A stretch of 64,000 nucleotides of DNA from Terriglobia bacterium (lineage in GTDB: Bacteria > Acidobacteriota > Vicinamibacteria > Vicinamibacterales > CAVVIG01). The stretch spans positions 1 through 64,000 of the forward strand of contig JAIQFX010000013.1 in NCBI GenBank assembly GCA_020073005.1, in the 5' to 3' direction. The notes under the pieces were generated by a model that ran no database searches, had not been told where the DNA came from, and saw only the letters and a list, made by a program, of their open reading frames with translations. The position numbers and the translations under genes were made by a program. The number at the start of each line of letters is the position of its first letter. The first letter of the stretch is position 1. Positions 29,406 to 37,546 of the stretch are shown piece after piece.

Positions 29406-29858
29406 TTATTTCACGTCGCCGCGCGGCCTGGTGTTCGTGGTGGGCGGGTGATCCTTCACCCACTGCTCGTGGAGCTTGTTCAATTTGACCCGCTGATCCG
29501 GCGTCAGCACCTGACGCTCGTGCAGCAGCATGAGGGTCCGCGTCTTGTTCAGGTGCGCCCGCGTGCCTTCGACCTTGTCGACCTGCGTCACGATGACGCT
29601 CTCGTCGGCGTTCGACGCAATCATCCGCGAGAGCTCGTCCTCCTGATGGGTGAGCTCCTGATTCTGATGACGAAGCTTGGTGAGGGCGTCCTGGAAGATC
29701 GTGTCGATCCGGGTGCGCTGCTCGGCCGTGAGCGCGAGTTCCCGCTGGAACTGCGCGTCCCGCCACCACGGGAATCCGAACGATTGTGCGCGAACCGGGG
29801 CCGCCAGCGCCAGCAGCAGCGCGGCCAGCCCGATCCGCCTCAGCCATTTGGACGTCAT
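29406..29858 (-). CDS. Spy/CpxP-like periplasmic chaperone
   Basis: A 150-residue exported protein. A signal peptide (LLALAAPVRAQS) is followed by a helical domain with two LTxxQ motifs, LTAEQ and LTPDQ, the hallmark of Spy/CpxP/CnrX-like periplasmic stress proteins. The helices are highly charged. These proteins act as ATP-independent chaperones or as metal sensors at the inner membrane. It is the first gene of the efflux block; AGAGG lies 7 bases before the ATG. Its stop lies in one copy of a 15-base direct repeat, and the second copy carries the tolC ribosome-binding site. Confidence 0.85.
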   Translation of the reverse strand: MTSKWLRRIGLAALLLALAAPVRAQSFGFPWWRDAQFQRELALTAEQRTRIDTIFQDALTKLRHQNQELTHQEDELSRMIASNADESVIVTQVDKVEGTRAHLNKTRTLMLLHERQVLTPDQRVKLNKLHEQWVKDHPPTTNTRPRGDVK

Positions 29859-29908
29859 GCGTAAACCTCTGGAAAGCTGTTACTTGAAGGAATACGACGC
29901 AAGTCCGG

Positions 29909-29922
29909 CCTCTATTTAGAGG
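29909..29922. promoter_or_regulatory. Short palindrome upstream of the efflux block
   Basis: CCTCT-ATTT-AGAGG is a perfect 5-bp palindrome in the 91-base gap between ispH and the Spy-like gene. It may be an operator for the efflux operon or a short terminator for ispH. I found no convincing -35/-10 pair here. Confidence 0.3.
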
Positions 29923-29949
29923 GAGACAACTTTTTACCTTCGCCTCAGC

Positions 29950-31122
29950 TCAGGCGCACAGGGTCGTGAGGGTGGCGATGGCGGCGCCCACGAGGTTGTC
30001 CGGGGTGGACGCGCCGGAGGTCAGACCGATGGTCAGCGGGCCCGCAGACGGAAGCCACCCGGAACTGGTGACCTCGGTCTTGATCCCGACCGGTCGATGC
30101 CGGATCTGGTCGGCCGACACCAGGCACTCGGGATCGGCGATGTGATACGTGGGACGCGAGGCGGCGCAAATCCGCGCGAGGTTCGCCGTGTTGCTGCTGT
30201 TGTACCCGCCGATGACGATCATCAAGTCGACGGCGTGCTGCTTCAGCAGCCCGACGACCGCATCCTGCCGATCCTGCGTCGCGCTGCAAATCGTGTCGAA
30301 CGCCTGATACCGATCGGCGAGTCCGGCCTCGCCGTAGCGCGCGACCATGGCCGATCGGACCATCTCTCCGATGTCGAGCGACTCGGCCATCAACATCGTC
30401 GTCTGGTTCGCCAGGCCGATGCGATCGAGATCGCGCGAGGGATCGAAGCCGGGCGAGGCCGCCTTCCCGAACCGCTCCGCGAAGGCGTCGCGGTCGCCGC
30501 CGTTCCTGATGAAGTCGCACATGACGCCGGCCTCGGCGCGGTCGAAGACGACGATGTACTTGCCGCCGTACTCGACGGCTTGCGACGCCGTCGCCTGTGT
30601 CTCCTCGTGCCAGACCTTCCCGTGGATCACCGACGTGTACCCGCCCTCGGCGTATCGCCGCACGTTCTTCCACACGTTGAGCACGGATCCGCAGGTCGTG
30701 TCGATGAGCGTGCACCCGCGCCGTTCCAACTGCTGGAGCGCGGCGACGCTGACGCCGAAGGCCGGCAGGATCACGACGTCGGCCGCGTCGAGGCGCTCGA
30801 CGTCCTCGCCGGGATCGCTGAGAAACCGGATGCCCATGGCCCGCAGCTTGTCGTTCACGTGCGGGTTGTGAATGATCTCGCCGGTGAGAAACACCTGCCG
30901 GTCGGGGAAACGCTCGCGGGTCTGATACGCGTAGTCGACGGCGCGGTCCACGCCGTAACAGAATCCGAACTCGCGCGCGAGATGCACCGTCAGACGGCCG
31001 GCGCGATAGGTGAAATCCTCGGCTTTGATGCGCTCGACGATGGCGCTGTGGTAACTCTCGGCGAGCATGCCGGCGACGGCATGCTTGAGATCGAGACCCT
31101 TACGGAAGATCAGGGACGGCAC
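29950..31122 (-). CDS. ispH: 4-hydroxy-3-methylbut-2-enyl diphosphate reductase, long type
   Basis: A 390-residue iron-sulfur enzyme making IPP and DMAPP in the last step of the MEP isoprenoid pathway. The three cluster cysteines are seen in GFCYGVDRAV (Cys55), IDTTCGSVLNVW and DTICSATQDRQ, together with EIIHNPHVN and GKVWHEET. It is the longer plant/cyanobacterium-like form, not the 310-residue E. coli form, with an N-terminal extension. I choose GTG 31122, just past the stop of the anti-sigma gene; the frame stays open to 31245 but that part overlaps that gene. It probably shares a transcript with the sigma/anti-sigma pair. Confidence 0.9.
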   Translation of the reverse strand: MPSLIFRKGLDLKHAVAGMLAESYHSAIVERIKAEDFTYRAGRLTVHLAREFGFCYGVDRAVDYAYQTRERFPDRQVFLTGEIIHNPHVNDKLRAMGIRFLSDPGEDVERLDAADVVILPAFGVSVAALQQLERRGCTLIDTTCGSVLNVWKNVRRYAEGGYTSVIHGKVWHEETQATASQAVEYGGKYIVVFDRAEAGVMCDFIRNGGDRDAFAERFGKAASPGFDPSRDLDRIGLANQTTMLMAESLDIGEMVRSAMVARYGEAGLADRYQAFDTICSATQDRQDAVVGLLKQHAVDLMIVIGGYNSSNTANLARICAASRPTYHIADPECLVSADQIRHRPVGIKTEVTSSGWLPSAGPLTIGLTSGASTPDNLVGAAIATLTTLCA

Positions 31123-31132
31123 ACCCCTGATT

Positions 31133-31774
31133 CTATCTGGTCTGGTCGCGGACTTCGCGCACGTGCGGCGTGAACGCGTCGAAGGCCTGGAGCTCCCGCG
31201 TGTGGGGACGCTCCAGCGCGATTTCCAGCTCCGACAGGAAGACATCGTCGGCGAGGTCGGACGCCGAGTCGCCGCGCGCGGTCACGGGGGCGACGCGCGT
31301 CGACCGTCCGGCGTCGGCGGCCAGGCTCGGCCGCGCGCTGCGGGCGGACACGCTGCGCGCGTGCGCGCCCCACTCGTAGCCGGCGCCGAGCGCGACGCCG
31401 ACGAACAATCCGGCCGCGGCCGTTGCGGCCACCCAGCGCGGCGCCATGCGCGACGTCGACGCGCTGATCGTGCGGCGGACCAGCCGTCGCGGGAAGCTGA
31501 TGACGCGCGCCGGCCGCGCGATCGCTTCGAGCCGCCGCGCGATCTGCTGGTGCTGCGCGCGCAGGCGTTCCGGCGTGAACAACGCGTCGGCTTCCGCGTC
31601 GCCCTCCTCGCGCAACCCGTCCAGGAACTGCGCAAGTTCGAGGTACCGCGCGCTGCACGACGGGCAGTCGCTGAGGTGCTCCGCGACCGGCGGGTCGAGG
31701 GCCTCGCCGTGCCGTTCGGTCACGTAGCAGTCGACCAGACGATCATCATGGAGGTGGCGTGCTCGAGCGATCAC
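31133..31774 (-). CDS. zf-HC2 anti-sigma factor (second pair)
   Basis: A 213-residue protein. The zinc-binding motif is His33-x3-Cys37-x2-Cys40 (HLSDCPSC). A helical region (FLDGLREEGDAEADALFTPE) and a basic stretch precede one membrane helix (near 137-156, WVAATAAAGLFVGVALGAGY). The C-terminus is polar and presumably periplasmic. The start is GTG 31774, which overlaps the sigma factor stop (GTGA) and has a strong GGGAGG six bases upstream. It should restrain the ECF factor encoded just before it; the inducing signal is unknown. Confidence 0.85.
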   Translation of the reverse strand: MIARARHLHDDRLVDCYVTERHGEALDPPVAEHLSDCPSCSARYLELAQFLDGLREEGDAEADALFTPERLRAQHQQIARRLEAIARPARVISFPRRLVRRTISASTSRMAPRWVAATAAAGLFVGVALGAGYEWGAHARSVSARSARPSLAADAGRSTRVAPVTARGDSASDLADDVFLSELEIALERPHTRELQAFDAFTPHVREVRDQTR

Positions 31775-32301
31775 AGCTTGCCTCCCAGGAGCCCGCGCAG
31801 CTTGCGCGCGGCGCGAAACAAGTGAACGCGAACCGTCGATTCGTTGAGCCCCGTCATCGCGCTGACTTCGCGCGGCGTGCAGTCGCCGTAGTGGCAGAGC
31901 GTGAACACCGTGCGTTGCCGGCCGTCGAGGCGTTCGATCGCGGCCGCCAGGCGCGCGCGCCGTTCGCGCGCGAGCAGCCGGCGTTCCGGATCCGGCGCGC
32001 CGTCGGCCGCCGCCAGCCGCGCCTCGTCGGCGCTCGACGCCTCGCCCGCGACGAACCATCGATCGCGCCGCGTGCGAGCCTTGCGTCGATCGAGACAGCC
32101 GTTGATCAGAATCCGCGTGAACCACACCTCGAAGGGCCAGGCTTCGCGGTACGACGGAAGATGCGAGAAGACCTTGAGGAAGGCGTCTTGAACCGCTTCG
32201 TCGGCGTCGGCGGAGTCGCGGAGATACTGGTACGCGATGCGCGCCGCGCGACGCTGGTGCAGCACGACGAGCTCGCCGAACCGCTGCCGCGCCTCCTCCA
32301 T
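31771..32301 (-). CDS. ECF-type RNA polymerase sigma factor (second pair)
   Basis: A 176-residue sigma factor. Region 2 appears as RIAYQYLRDSADADEAVQDAFLKVF and WPFEVWFTRILINGCLDRRK. Region 4 appears as LDGRQRTVFTLCHYGDCTPREVSAMTGLNESTVRVHLFRAARKL. GGGGCGAG lies just before the ATG. It is translationally coupled to its anti-sigma factor. It starts about 230 bases from the divergent pckA gene; I could not find a confident promoter for it in that gap. Confidence 0.88.
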   Translation of the reverse strand: MEEARQRFGELVVLHQRRAARIAYQYLRDSADADEAVQDAFLKVFSHLPSYREAWPFEVWFTRILINGCLDRRKARTRRDRWFVAGEASSADEARLAAADGAPDPERRLLARERRARLAAAIERLDGRQRTVFTLCHYGDCTPREVSAMTGLNESTVRVHLFRAARKLRGLLGGKL

Positions 32302-32450
32302 CTCGCCCCGTTCGATCAGGCAGAGGAGCGGCGGGGCCGGGCTCGACGCGAGGCGAAGCGGTGTCGGGAAGTGTCCGCATATCGCTGTTCATAAGGTTCT
32401 TACGACGGGATCGCGACGTTGTTTACAGTGTAGCCGATGCGCGGTCGTTA

Positions 32451-32480
32451 TTGACTCGACGGATCCCGCACAGTTACGAT
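32451..32480 (+). promoter_or_regulatory. Likely sigma70-type promoter of pckA
   Basis: TTGACT (32451-32456) and TACGAT (32475-32480) are separated by 18 bases. They lie 50 bases upstream of the pckA ATG. This is a good match to a housekeeping promoter, in the gap 32302-32529, which otherwise holds no gene. Confidence 0.55.
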
Positions 32481-32529
32481 TCGAGGATTCCGTGTATCTG
32501 GCTGGGTCTGCATACGTTAGGAGTCGTTG

Positions 32530-34128
32530 ATGGGCATCGGAGGGGTCGTCCGGGCAAGGGGGCTCGAGCGCGAGGGCATTCGGACCGATCGGGTCCGGTG
32601 GAATTTGTCGGTGGCCGCGCTCTACGAAGAAGCCGTCCGGCGCAACGAGGGCGAGATTGCCGCCGAGGGCCCGCTGGCTTGCCGGACGGGGCAGCATACC
32701 GGGCGGTCGCCGAATGACAAGTTCGTCGTGCGCGAGCCGTCGAGCGAGGCGCACGTGGCGTGGGGCAACGTCAACCGGCCGATGACCGAGGCCCACTTCG
32801 ACGTGCTCCGTACGGATCTGCTGAACGCACTCGCGGGACGGGAACTGTTCGTCCAGGACTGCTACGCCGGCGCGGATGCCACGTATCGGTTGCCGGTTCG
32901 CGTGATCACCGAGTACGCGTGGCACAGTCTGTTCGCGCGGCACATGTTCATCGACGATCCGGAGGCGCCCTCCGAATCCACGCACGTGCCCGAGTTCACG
33001 GTCATCAGCATCCCGAGCTTCACGGCCGACCCCGCGCGTCACGGCACCAACGGCGACACGGTGATTGCCGTGCATTTCGGCAAGAAGCTCGTGCTCATCG
33101 GCGGGACGAGCTACGCGGGCGAGATCAAGAAGTCCATCTTCACGATCCTCAACTACCTGCTGCCGCTGAAAGGCGTCCTGCCGATGCATTGTTCGGCGAA
33201 CATCGGCACGGGCGGCGACACCGCGCTGTTCTTCGGCCTCTCGGGCACGGGCAAGACGACGCTCTCGAGCGATCCGGATCGCCTGCTGATCGGCGACGAC
33301 GAGCACGGCTGGAGCGATCGGGGCGTCTTCAACTTCGAAGGCGGCTGTTACGCGAAGACGATCCGTCTGTCCGCCGAGGCCGAGCCGCAGATCTACGCGA
33401 CCACGCGTCGCTTCGGCACGGTGCTGGAGAACGTGGTCGTCGATCCCGACACGCGCGCGCTGAATCTGGACGACGATTGCCTGACGGAAAACACGCGGGC
33501 CGCGTACCCGATCTCGTTCATCGACAACGCCGTGCCATCCGGACAGGGCGGTCACCCGCGCAACATCGTCATGCTGACGGCCGACGCGTTCGGCGTGCTG
33601 CCGCCCATCGCGCGGCTGGCGCCGGCGGCCGCGATGTATCACTTCCTCTCGGGCTATACGGCCAAAGTCGCCGGGACGGAGAAGGGCCTGACGGAACCCA
33701 AGGCGACGTTCAGCACGTGCTTCGGCGCGCCGTTTCTTCCGCTGCCGCCGAGCCGCTACGCGCGGATGCTCGGCGAGAAGATCGCGCGACATGGGGCGCG
33801 CGTCTGGCTGGTGAATACCGGGTGGACCGGCGGCCCGCACGGGGTGGGCTCGCGGATGAAGATCGCCCATACGCGCGCGATGATTCGCGCCGCGGTGTCC
33901 GGGACGCTCGACGCGGTCGCGTACGAAAAGGATCCGATCTTCAACCTGGATATTCCGAGGAGCTGCCCGGAGGTTCCCGCGGGCGTGCTGACGCCCCGGT
34001 CCACGTGGGCGAACGGCGCGGACTACGATCGGCAGGCGCGGCAACTGGCGCGCATGTTCGCCGAGAACTTCAAGGCGTTCGAAGGCGGCGTGACCGCCGA
34101 GGTCCTCGCGGCGGGTCCTCACGCGTGA
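32530..34128 (+). CDS. pckA: Phosphoenolpyruvate carboxykinase (ATP)
   Basis: A 532-residue enzyme converting oxaloacetate and ATP to phosphoenolpyruvate, CO2 and ADP, the entry to gluconeogenesis. ATP-type motifs are clear: [17 protein letters not shown] near the N-terminus, the P-loop [14 protein letters not shown], the metal-binding GDDEHGWSD, and [21 protein letters not shown]. Length and order match the ATP-dependent family rather than the GTP-dependent one. The ATG at 32530 has AGGAG seven bases upstream; a TTG just before it is unlikely. Its stop overlaps the gatB GTG (GTGA). Confidence 0.95.
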   Translation: MGIGGVVRARGLEREGIRTDRVRWNLSVAALYEEAVRRNEGEIAAEGPLACRTGQHTGRSPNDKFVVREPSSEAHVAWGNVNRPMTEAHFDVLRTDLLNALAGRELFVQDCYAGADATYRLPVRVITEYAWHSLFARHMFIDDPEAPSESTHVPEFTVISIPSFTADPARHGTNGDTVIAVHFGKKLVLIGGTSYAGEIKKSIFTILNYLLPLKGVLPMHCSANIGTGGDTALFFGLSGTGKTTLSSDPDRLLIGDDEHGWSDRGVFNFEGGCYAKTIRLSAEAEPQIYATTRRFGTVLENVVVDPDTRALNLDDDCLTENTRAAYPISFIDNAVPSGQGGHPRNIVMLTADAFGVLPPIARLAPAAAMYHFLSGYTAKVAGTEKGLTEPKATFSTCFGAPFLPLPPSRYARMLGEKIARHGARVWLVNTGWTGGPHGVGSRMKIAHTRAMIRAAVSGTLDAVAYEKDPIFNLDIPRSCPEVPAGVLTPRSTWANGADYDRQARQLARMFAENFKAFEGGVTAEVLAAGPHA

Positions 34129-35567
34129 TTGAGTACGAACCCGTCATCGGGCTCGAGATCCACGCGCAGCTGCTGACGGCCACGAAGATCTTCTGCGGCT
34201 GCAGCGCCGCGTTCGGAGCCGAACCGAACACGCATATCTGTCCGGTCTGCCTCGGACTGCCCGGCGCGCTGCCCGTGCTGAACCGCGCCGCGGTGGATCA
34301 CGCGATTCGCGCGGCGCTCGCGCTGGGCTGCACGATTCACGATCGATCGATCTTCGCGCGGAAGAACTATTTCTATCCGGACCTGCCGAAGGGGTACCAG
34401 ATCTCGCAGTACGAGCTGCCGCTGGCCACGCGCGGCGCGGTGGAACTCACCCGCGACGGGCAGACGCGGCGCGTCGGGATCACGCGCGTCCACCTCGAAG
34501 AAGACGCGGGCAAATCGCTGCACGAGGGCTTCGTCGACTCCGATCGCAAGACCTACGTCGACTACAACCGGAGCGGCGTGCCGCTCATCGAAATCGTGAC
34601 GGAACCCGATCTGCGGTCGGCCGCCGACGCCGCGGAATTCTTCACGCGCCTGCGCGCGCTGCTCGTCTGGCTCGGCGTGAACGACGGCAACATGGAAGAG
34701 GGCAGCCTGCGGTGCGACGCGAACGTGTCGGTGCGCCCCGCGGGCGCCTCCGCGCTCGGCACGAAAGCGGAAGTGAAGAACCTGAACTCCTTCCGGTTCC
34801 TGGAACAGGCGCTCGCGTACGAGATCGACCGCCAGATCGCCGAGCTGCGCGACGGCGGACGCATCGTGCAGGAGACTCGCCTGTGGGACTCCGCGGCGGG
34901 GCGCACGATCTCGATGCGCAGCAAGGAAGAAGCGCACGATTATCGCTACTTTCCCGATCCGGATCTCCCCGCCGTCGCCGTCGACGCCGCGCGCGTGCGG
35001 CGAATCCAGTCGGCCATGCCCGAGCTCCCCGACGCTCGGCGCCGGCGCTTCGTCGCCGCGTTCGGGTTGCCGGAGTACGACGCGAGCCAGCTGACGCAAT
35101 CGCCTGCCGTCGCCGAGTACTTCGAGCGCACGGTCGCGGCCGGCGCGCCGCCCAAGCAGGCGGCCAACTGGATGATGGGCGAGCTGGCGCGCGCGCTGAA
35201 GGACGCGGGCGCCGACGCCGGATCGTCGCCGCTCGGGCCGGCGCAGCTCGCGGGTCTGATCGCGCTGGTGGAGAAGGGGACGATCAGCGGATCGATTGCG
35301 AAAGGCGTCTTCGAGACGATGTTCGCCACCGGCCGTTCCGCCGACGACATCGTCGCCGCGGAGGGCTTGACGCAGATCAGCGACGAGTCGCAGATCGCCG
35401 CGCTCGTGGCGGACGTCCTCGCGACGCATGCCGACGCGGTTGCGCAGTACCGGGCGGGCAAGACGACGACGTTCGGCTTCCTCGTCGGACAGGTGATGAA
35501 GGCGGCCGGCGGCAAAGCCAACCCGAAACGCGTGAACGATCTCCTCAAGCGCGCGCTGGAGCCGTGA
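34125..35567 (+). CDS. gatB: Aspartyl/glutamyl-tRNA amidotransferase subunit B
   Basis: A 480-residue subunit of the GatCAB complex, which amidates misacylated Glu-tRNA(Gln) and Asp-tRNA(Asn). The start [14 protein letters not shown], the zinc-binding CGCS...[27 protein letters not shown], the [15 protein letters not shown] signature and a C-terminal GatB/Yqey helical domain (near 335-480) are all present. The GTG start at 34125 overlaps the pckA stop. Neither gatA nor gatC lies nearby, so the complex is encoded at dispersed loci. Confidence 0.95.
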   Translation: MIEYEPVIGLEIHAQLLTATKIFCGCSAAFGAEPNTHICPVCLGLPGALPVLNRAAVDHAIRAALALGCTIHDRSIFARKNYFYPDLPKGYQISQYELPLATRGAVELTRDGQTRRVGITRVHLEEDAGKSLHEGFVDSDRKTYVDYNRSGVPLIEIVTEPDLRSAADAAEFFTRLRALLVWLGVNDGNMEEGSLRCDANVSVRPAGASALGTKAEVKNLNSFRFLEQALAYEIDRQIAELRDGGRIVQETRLWDSAAGRTISMRSKEEAHDYRYFPDPDLPAVAVDAARVRRIQSAMPELPDARRRRFVAAFGLPEYDASQLTQSPAVAEYFERTVAAGAPPKQAANWMMGELARALKDAGADAGSSPLGPAQLAGLIALVEKGTISGSIAKGVFETMFATGRSADDIVAAEGLTQISDESQIAALVADVLATHADAVAQYRAGKTTTFGFLVGQVMKAAGGKANPKRVNDLLKRALEP

Positions 35568-35573
35568 TATGCT

Positions 35574-36263
35574 GTGCCCACCGTCGGGGACAGTTCGACT
35601 CCGTTGATTGAAACTTCCCACCTGTCCAAGTTCTACAGCCGCGGCGTCTACGCGCTGCGTAATCTCTCGCTCACCGTCGACAAAGGCGAATTCCTGTTCC
35701 TGACCGGCCCGAGCGGCGCGGGCAAGTCCACGTTTCTCCGGCTCCTGCTGCGCGAGGATCTGCCGAGCGAGGGCGAGCTGACGGTCCTCGGGCGCGATCT
35801 CAAAACGCTCCGGCCGTCGCAGGTGCAGGCGTACCGCCGCAGCGTCGGCTTCGTGTTTCAGGACTTCCGTCTCATCCCGCGCTTCACGGTGTTTCAGAAC
35901 GTCGCGTTCGTGATGCGCGTGCTCGGGCTGCCGCTCGTGACACAGCAGCGCAAGACCTTTCAAGTGCTGAAGTGGGTGGGGCTGCAGCACCGGATGAATG
36001 CGTATCCCGAGGAGCTGTCGGGCGGCGAACAGCAGCGGATCGCGATCGCCCGCGCGCTGGTGAACGAGCCGCAGCTGATCCTGGCCGACGAGCCGACGGG
36101 CAACCTCGATCCGGATCTGTCGCTCGAGATCATGAACCTGTTCCGCGAAATCAACGCGCGCGGCACGACGGTGCTCGTCGCCACGCACGACCGCGAGCTG
36201 ATTCGCCGCGTCGGCCGCCGATCGATCACGCTCGATCACGGCCAGGTCGTCGAGGTGGCCTGA
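35574..36263 (+). CDS. ftsE: Cell division ATP-binding protein
   Basis: A 229-residue ABC ATPase that works with FtsX at the septum to activate cell-wall hydrolases. It shows Walker A GPSGAGKST, Q-loop FVFQDFRLI, signature LSGGEQQRIAIARAL, Walker B LILADEPTG and VLVATHD. The FYSRGVYALRNLSL start is typical of FtsE. GTG 35574 is the annotated start; a TTG at 35604 (LIETSHLSKFY) would align better with the usual family N-terminus. It is followed after four bases by ftsX. Confidence 0.92.
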   Translation: MPTVGDSSTPLIETSHLSKFYSRGVYALRNLSLTVDKGEFLFLTGPSGAGKSTFLRLLLREDLPSEGELTVLGRDLKTLRPSQVQAYRRSVGFVFQDFRLIPRFTVFQNVAFVMRVLGLPLVTQQRKTFQVLKWVGLQHRMNAYPEELSGGEQQRIAIARALVNEPQLILADEPTGNLDPDLSLEIMNLFREINARGTTVLVATHDRELIRRVGRRSITLDHGQVVEVA

Positions 36264-36267
36264 GCGT

Positions 36268-37152
36268 ATGCGTGCGCTGCGCTACGCGTTCGACGAAGCG
36301 CTCGCCAGCCTGGGCCGCGGCTGGCACTCCGGATTGTTGTCCACGGCCACGATCGCGCTGGCGCTCTTCGTGCTCGGCGCGTTCCTGCTGGTGACGGCGA
36401 ACCTGGAGCGGCTCGGCGCGGAGTGGAGCGGCGCCGCCGAAATGTCCGTGTACCTGAAGGACGGTGTGACGGACGCGGAGCGGCGCGCGATTGAGGCGGC
36501 CCTGGCGCCGAGCGGCGTCATCGTCTCGCACGAGTACGTGTCGAAGACGGCCGCGCTCGCCCGGTTCAAGCGGACGTTCGGCGAACTGGCCACGGCCATC
36601 GACGCGCTCGGCGACAATCCGCTGCCCGCGTCATTTGAAGTGCGCCTGCGCGCGGGACCGGCCGCGACGGACGGGCTCGATGCGCTCGGCCGGCGCCTGC
36701 AGCAGACCGCGGGCGTCGTCGACGTCCGGTACGATCGGCAGTGGCTCGACCGGCTGCTCGACGCGATCGCCGTCGTGCGCGGCGTCGGGCTGGTCCTCGG
36801 ATCGGTGCTGACGTTCGCGGCGGCGCTGACGGTGGCGAATGTCGTCCGCCTCGCGCTCTATGCTCGCCGTGACGAGCTGGACATCATGCAACTGGTCGGC
36901 GCGCCGCAGATCTATGTCCGCGGGCCGTTCGTGATGGAAGGGATGCTCCAGGGCGGGATCGGGGCCGCGGCCGCTCTGATCGGCCTGGCGGTCGCCTTCC
37001 TGGCGCTCCGCGGCCGGTACCTGATCCCGCTGGCGTCCGCGATCAACCTCAGTTCAGTCCACTTTCTGCCGGCGAGTGTCTGCGTGCTGCTGGTGGTGGG
37101 TGGGATGGCCGTCGGGTGTCTAGGCGGGCTGGTCGCGGCCTGGAGGAGCTGA
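36268..37152 (+). CDS. ftsX: Cell division protein, FtsX family
   Basis: A 294-residue inner-membrane protein with one N-terminal helix (LLSTATIALALFVLGAFLLV), a periplasmic domain (about 50-170) beginning AEMSVYLKDGVTDAERRAI, and three C-terminal helices including GLVLGSVLTFAAALTVANVVRLALYARRDELDIMQLVGA. This matches FtsX in size and order. It pairs with FtsE encoded just upstream. No terminator is obvious after it; a consensus promoter for the next gene starts about 45 bases beyond the stop. Confidence 0.92.
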   Translation: MRALRYAFDEALASLGRGWHSGLLSTATIALALFVLGAFLLVTANLERLGAEWSGAAEMSVYLKDGVTDAERRAIEAALAPSGVIVSHEYVSKTAALARFKRTFGELATAIDALGDNPLPASFEVRLRAGPAATDGLDALGRRLQQTAGVVDVRYDRQWLDRLLDAIAVVRGVGLVLGSVLTFAAALTVANVVRLALYARRDELDIMQLVGAPQIYVRGPFVMEGMLQGGIGAAAALIGLAVAFLALRGRYLIPLASAINLSSVHFLPASVCVLLVVGGMAVGCLGGLVAAWRS

Positions 37153-37194
37153 CGACCGACAGGAATCGTAATCGGCCGACCCCCTTTCACAATC

Positions 37195-37224
37195 TTGACA
37201 CTTCTTTTCCGGGGGCACTACACT
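37195..37224 (+). promoter_or_regulatory. Strong sigma70-type promoter
   Basis: A consensus TTGACA (37195-37200) and TACACT (37219-37224) are 18 bases apart, 37 bases before the ATG of the small gene at 37262. It probably drives that gene and the overlapping glycerate kinase. Confidence 0.7.
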
Positions 37225-37261
37225 GGACGTATCGCGCTCGACAATTCACCTGAGGACCTGC

Positions 37262-37546
37262 ATGCCACGCTTGGTTCGTGAATCAAGGCCGATTAGCGCG
37301 CAGCACCCCATCGCAGAGTTCTACCGGGAAGAATTTGCCAGGCACCGCCGGTGCCTTCAGCACCAGCGCCCGTACTATTCGGAGAGCGCGATTACGGATG
37401 TCGAGGCGGCGCTCACGAAGATCATGGGACAGCTCGAACAACTCTCCTCACAAGATAACGCCCCTCAATTGGTCAGCTCACTCCTCAAGAAATTCGACGT
37501 CGTGACCGGGCTTTCGGCCTGGTCGGATCCAAGACAGACACACTGA
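37262..37546 (+). CDS. Small protein of unknown function
   Basis: A 94-residue protein I do not recognise (MPRLVRESRPISAQHP...). It is polar and mostly helical, with FYREEFARHRRCLQHQ and DVEAALTKIMGQLEQL segments, and no signal peptide, membrane helix or clear metal site. Support as a real gene is good: a consensus promoter upstream, GAGGA five bases before the ATG, and native codon use. Its stop overlaps a CTG that probably starts glycerate kinase, so the two may be coupled. Confidence 0.6.
   Translation: MPRLVRESRPISAQHPIAEFYREEFARHRRCLQHQRPYYSESAITDVEAALTKIMGQLEQLSSQDNAPQLVSSLLKKFDVVTGLSAWSDPRQTH

Noticed and set aside
31133-32392. A 419-residue minus-strand frame joining the anti-sigma and sigma region
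   Set aside because: Only its last half is real (anti-sigma factor from GTG 31774); the first half is an off-frame reading of the sigma gene.
32760-35567. A 935-residue frame that could be read as a fusion of an unknown domain with GatB
   Set aside because: The first 455 codons are an off-frame reading of pckA; GatB starts at GTG 34125.
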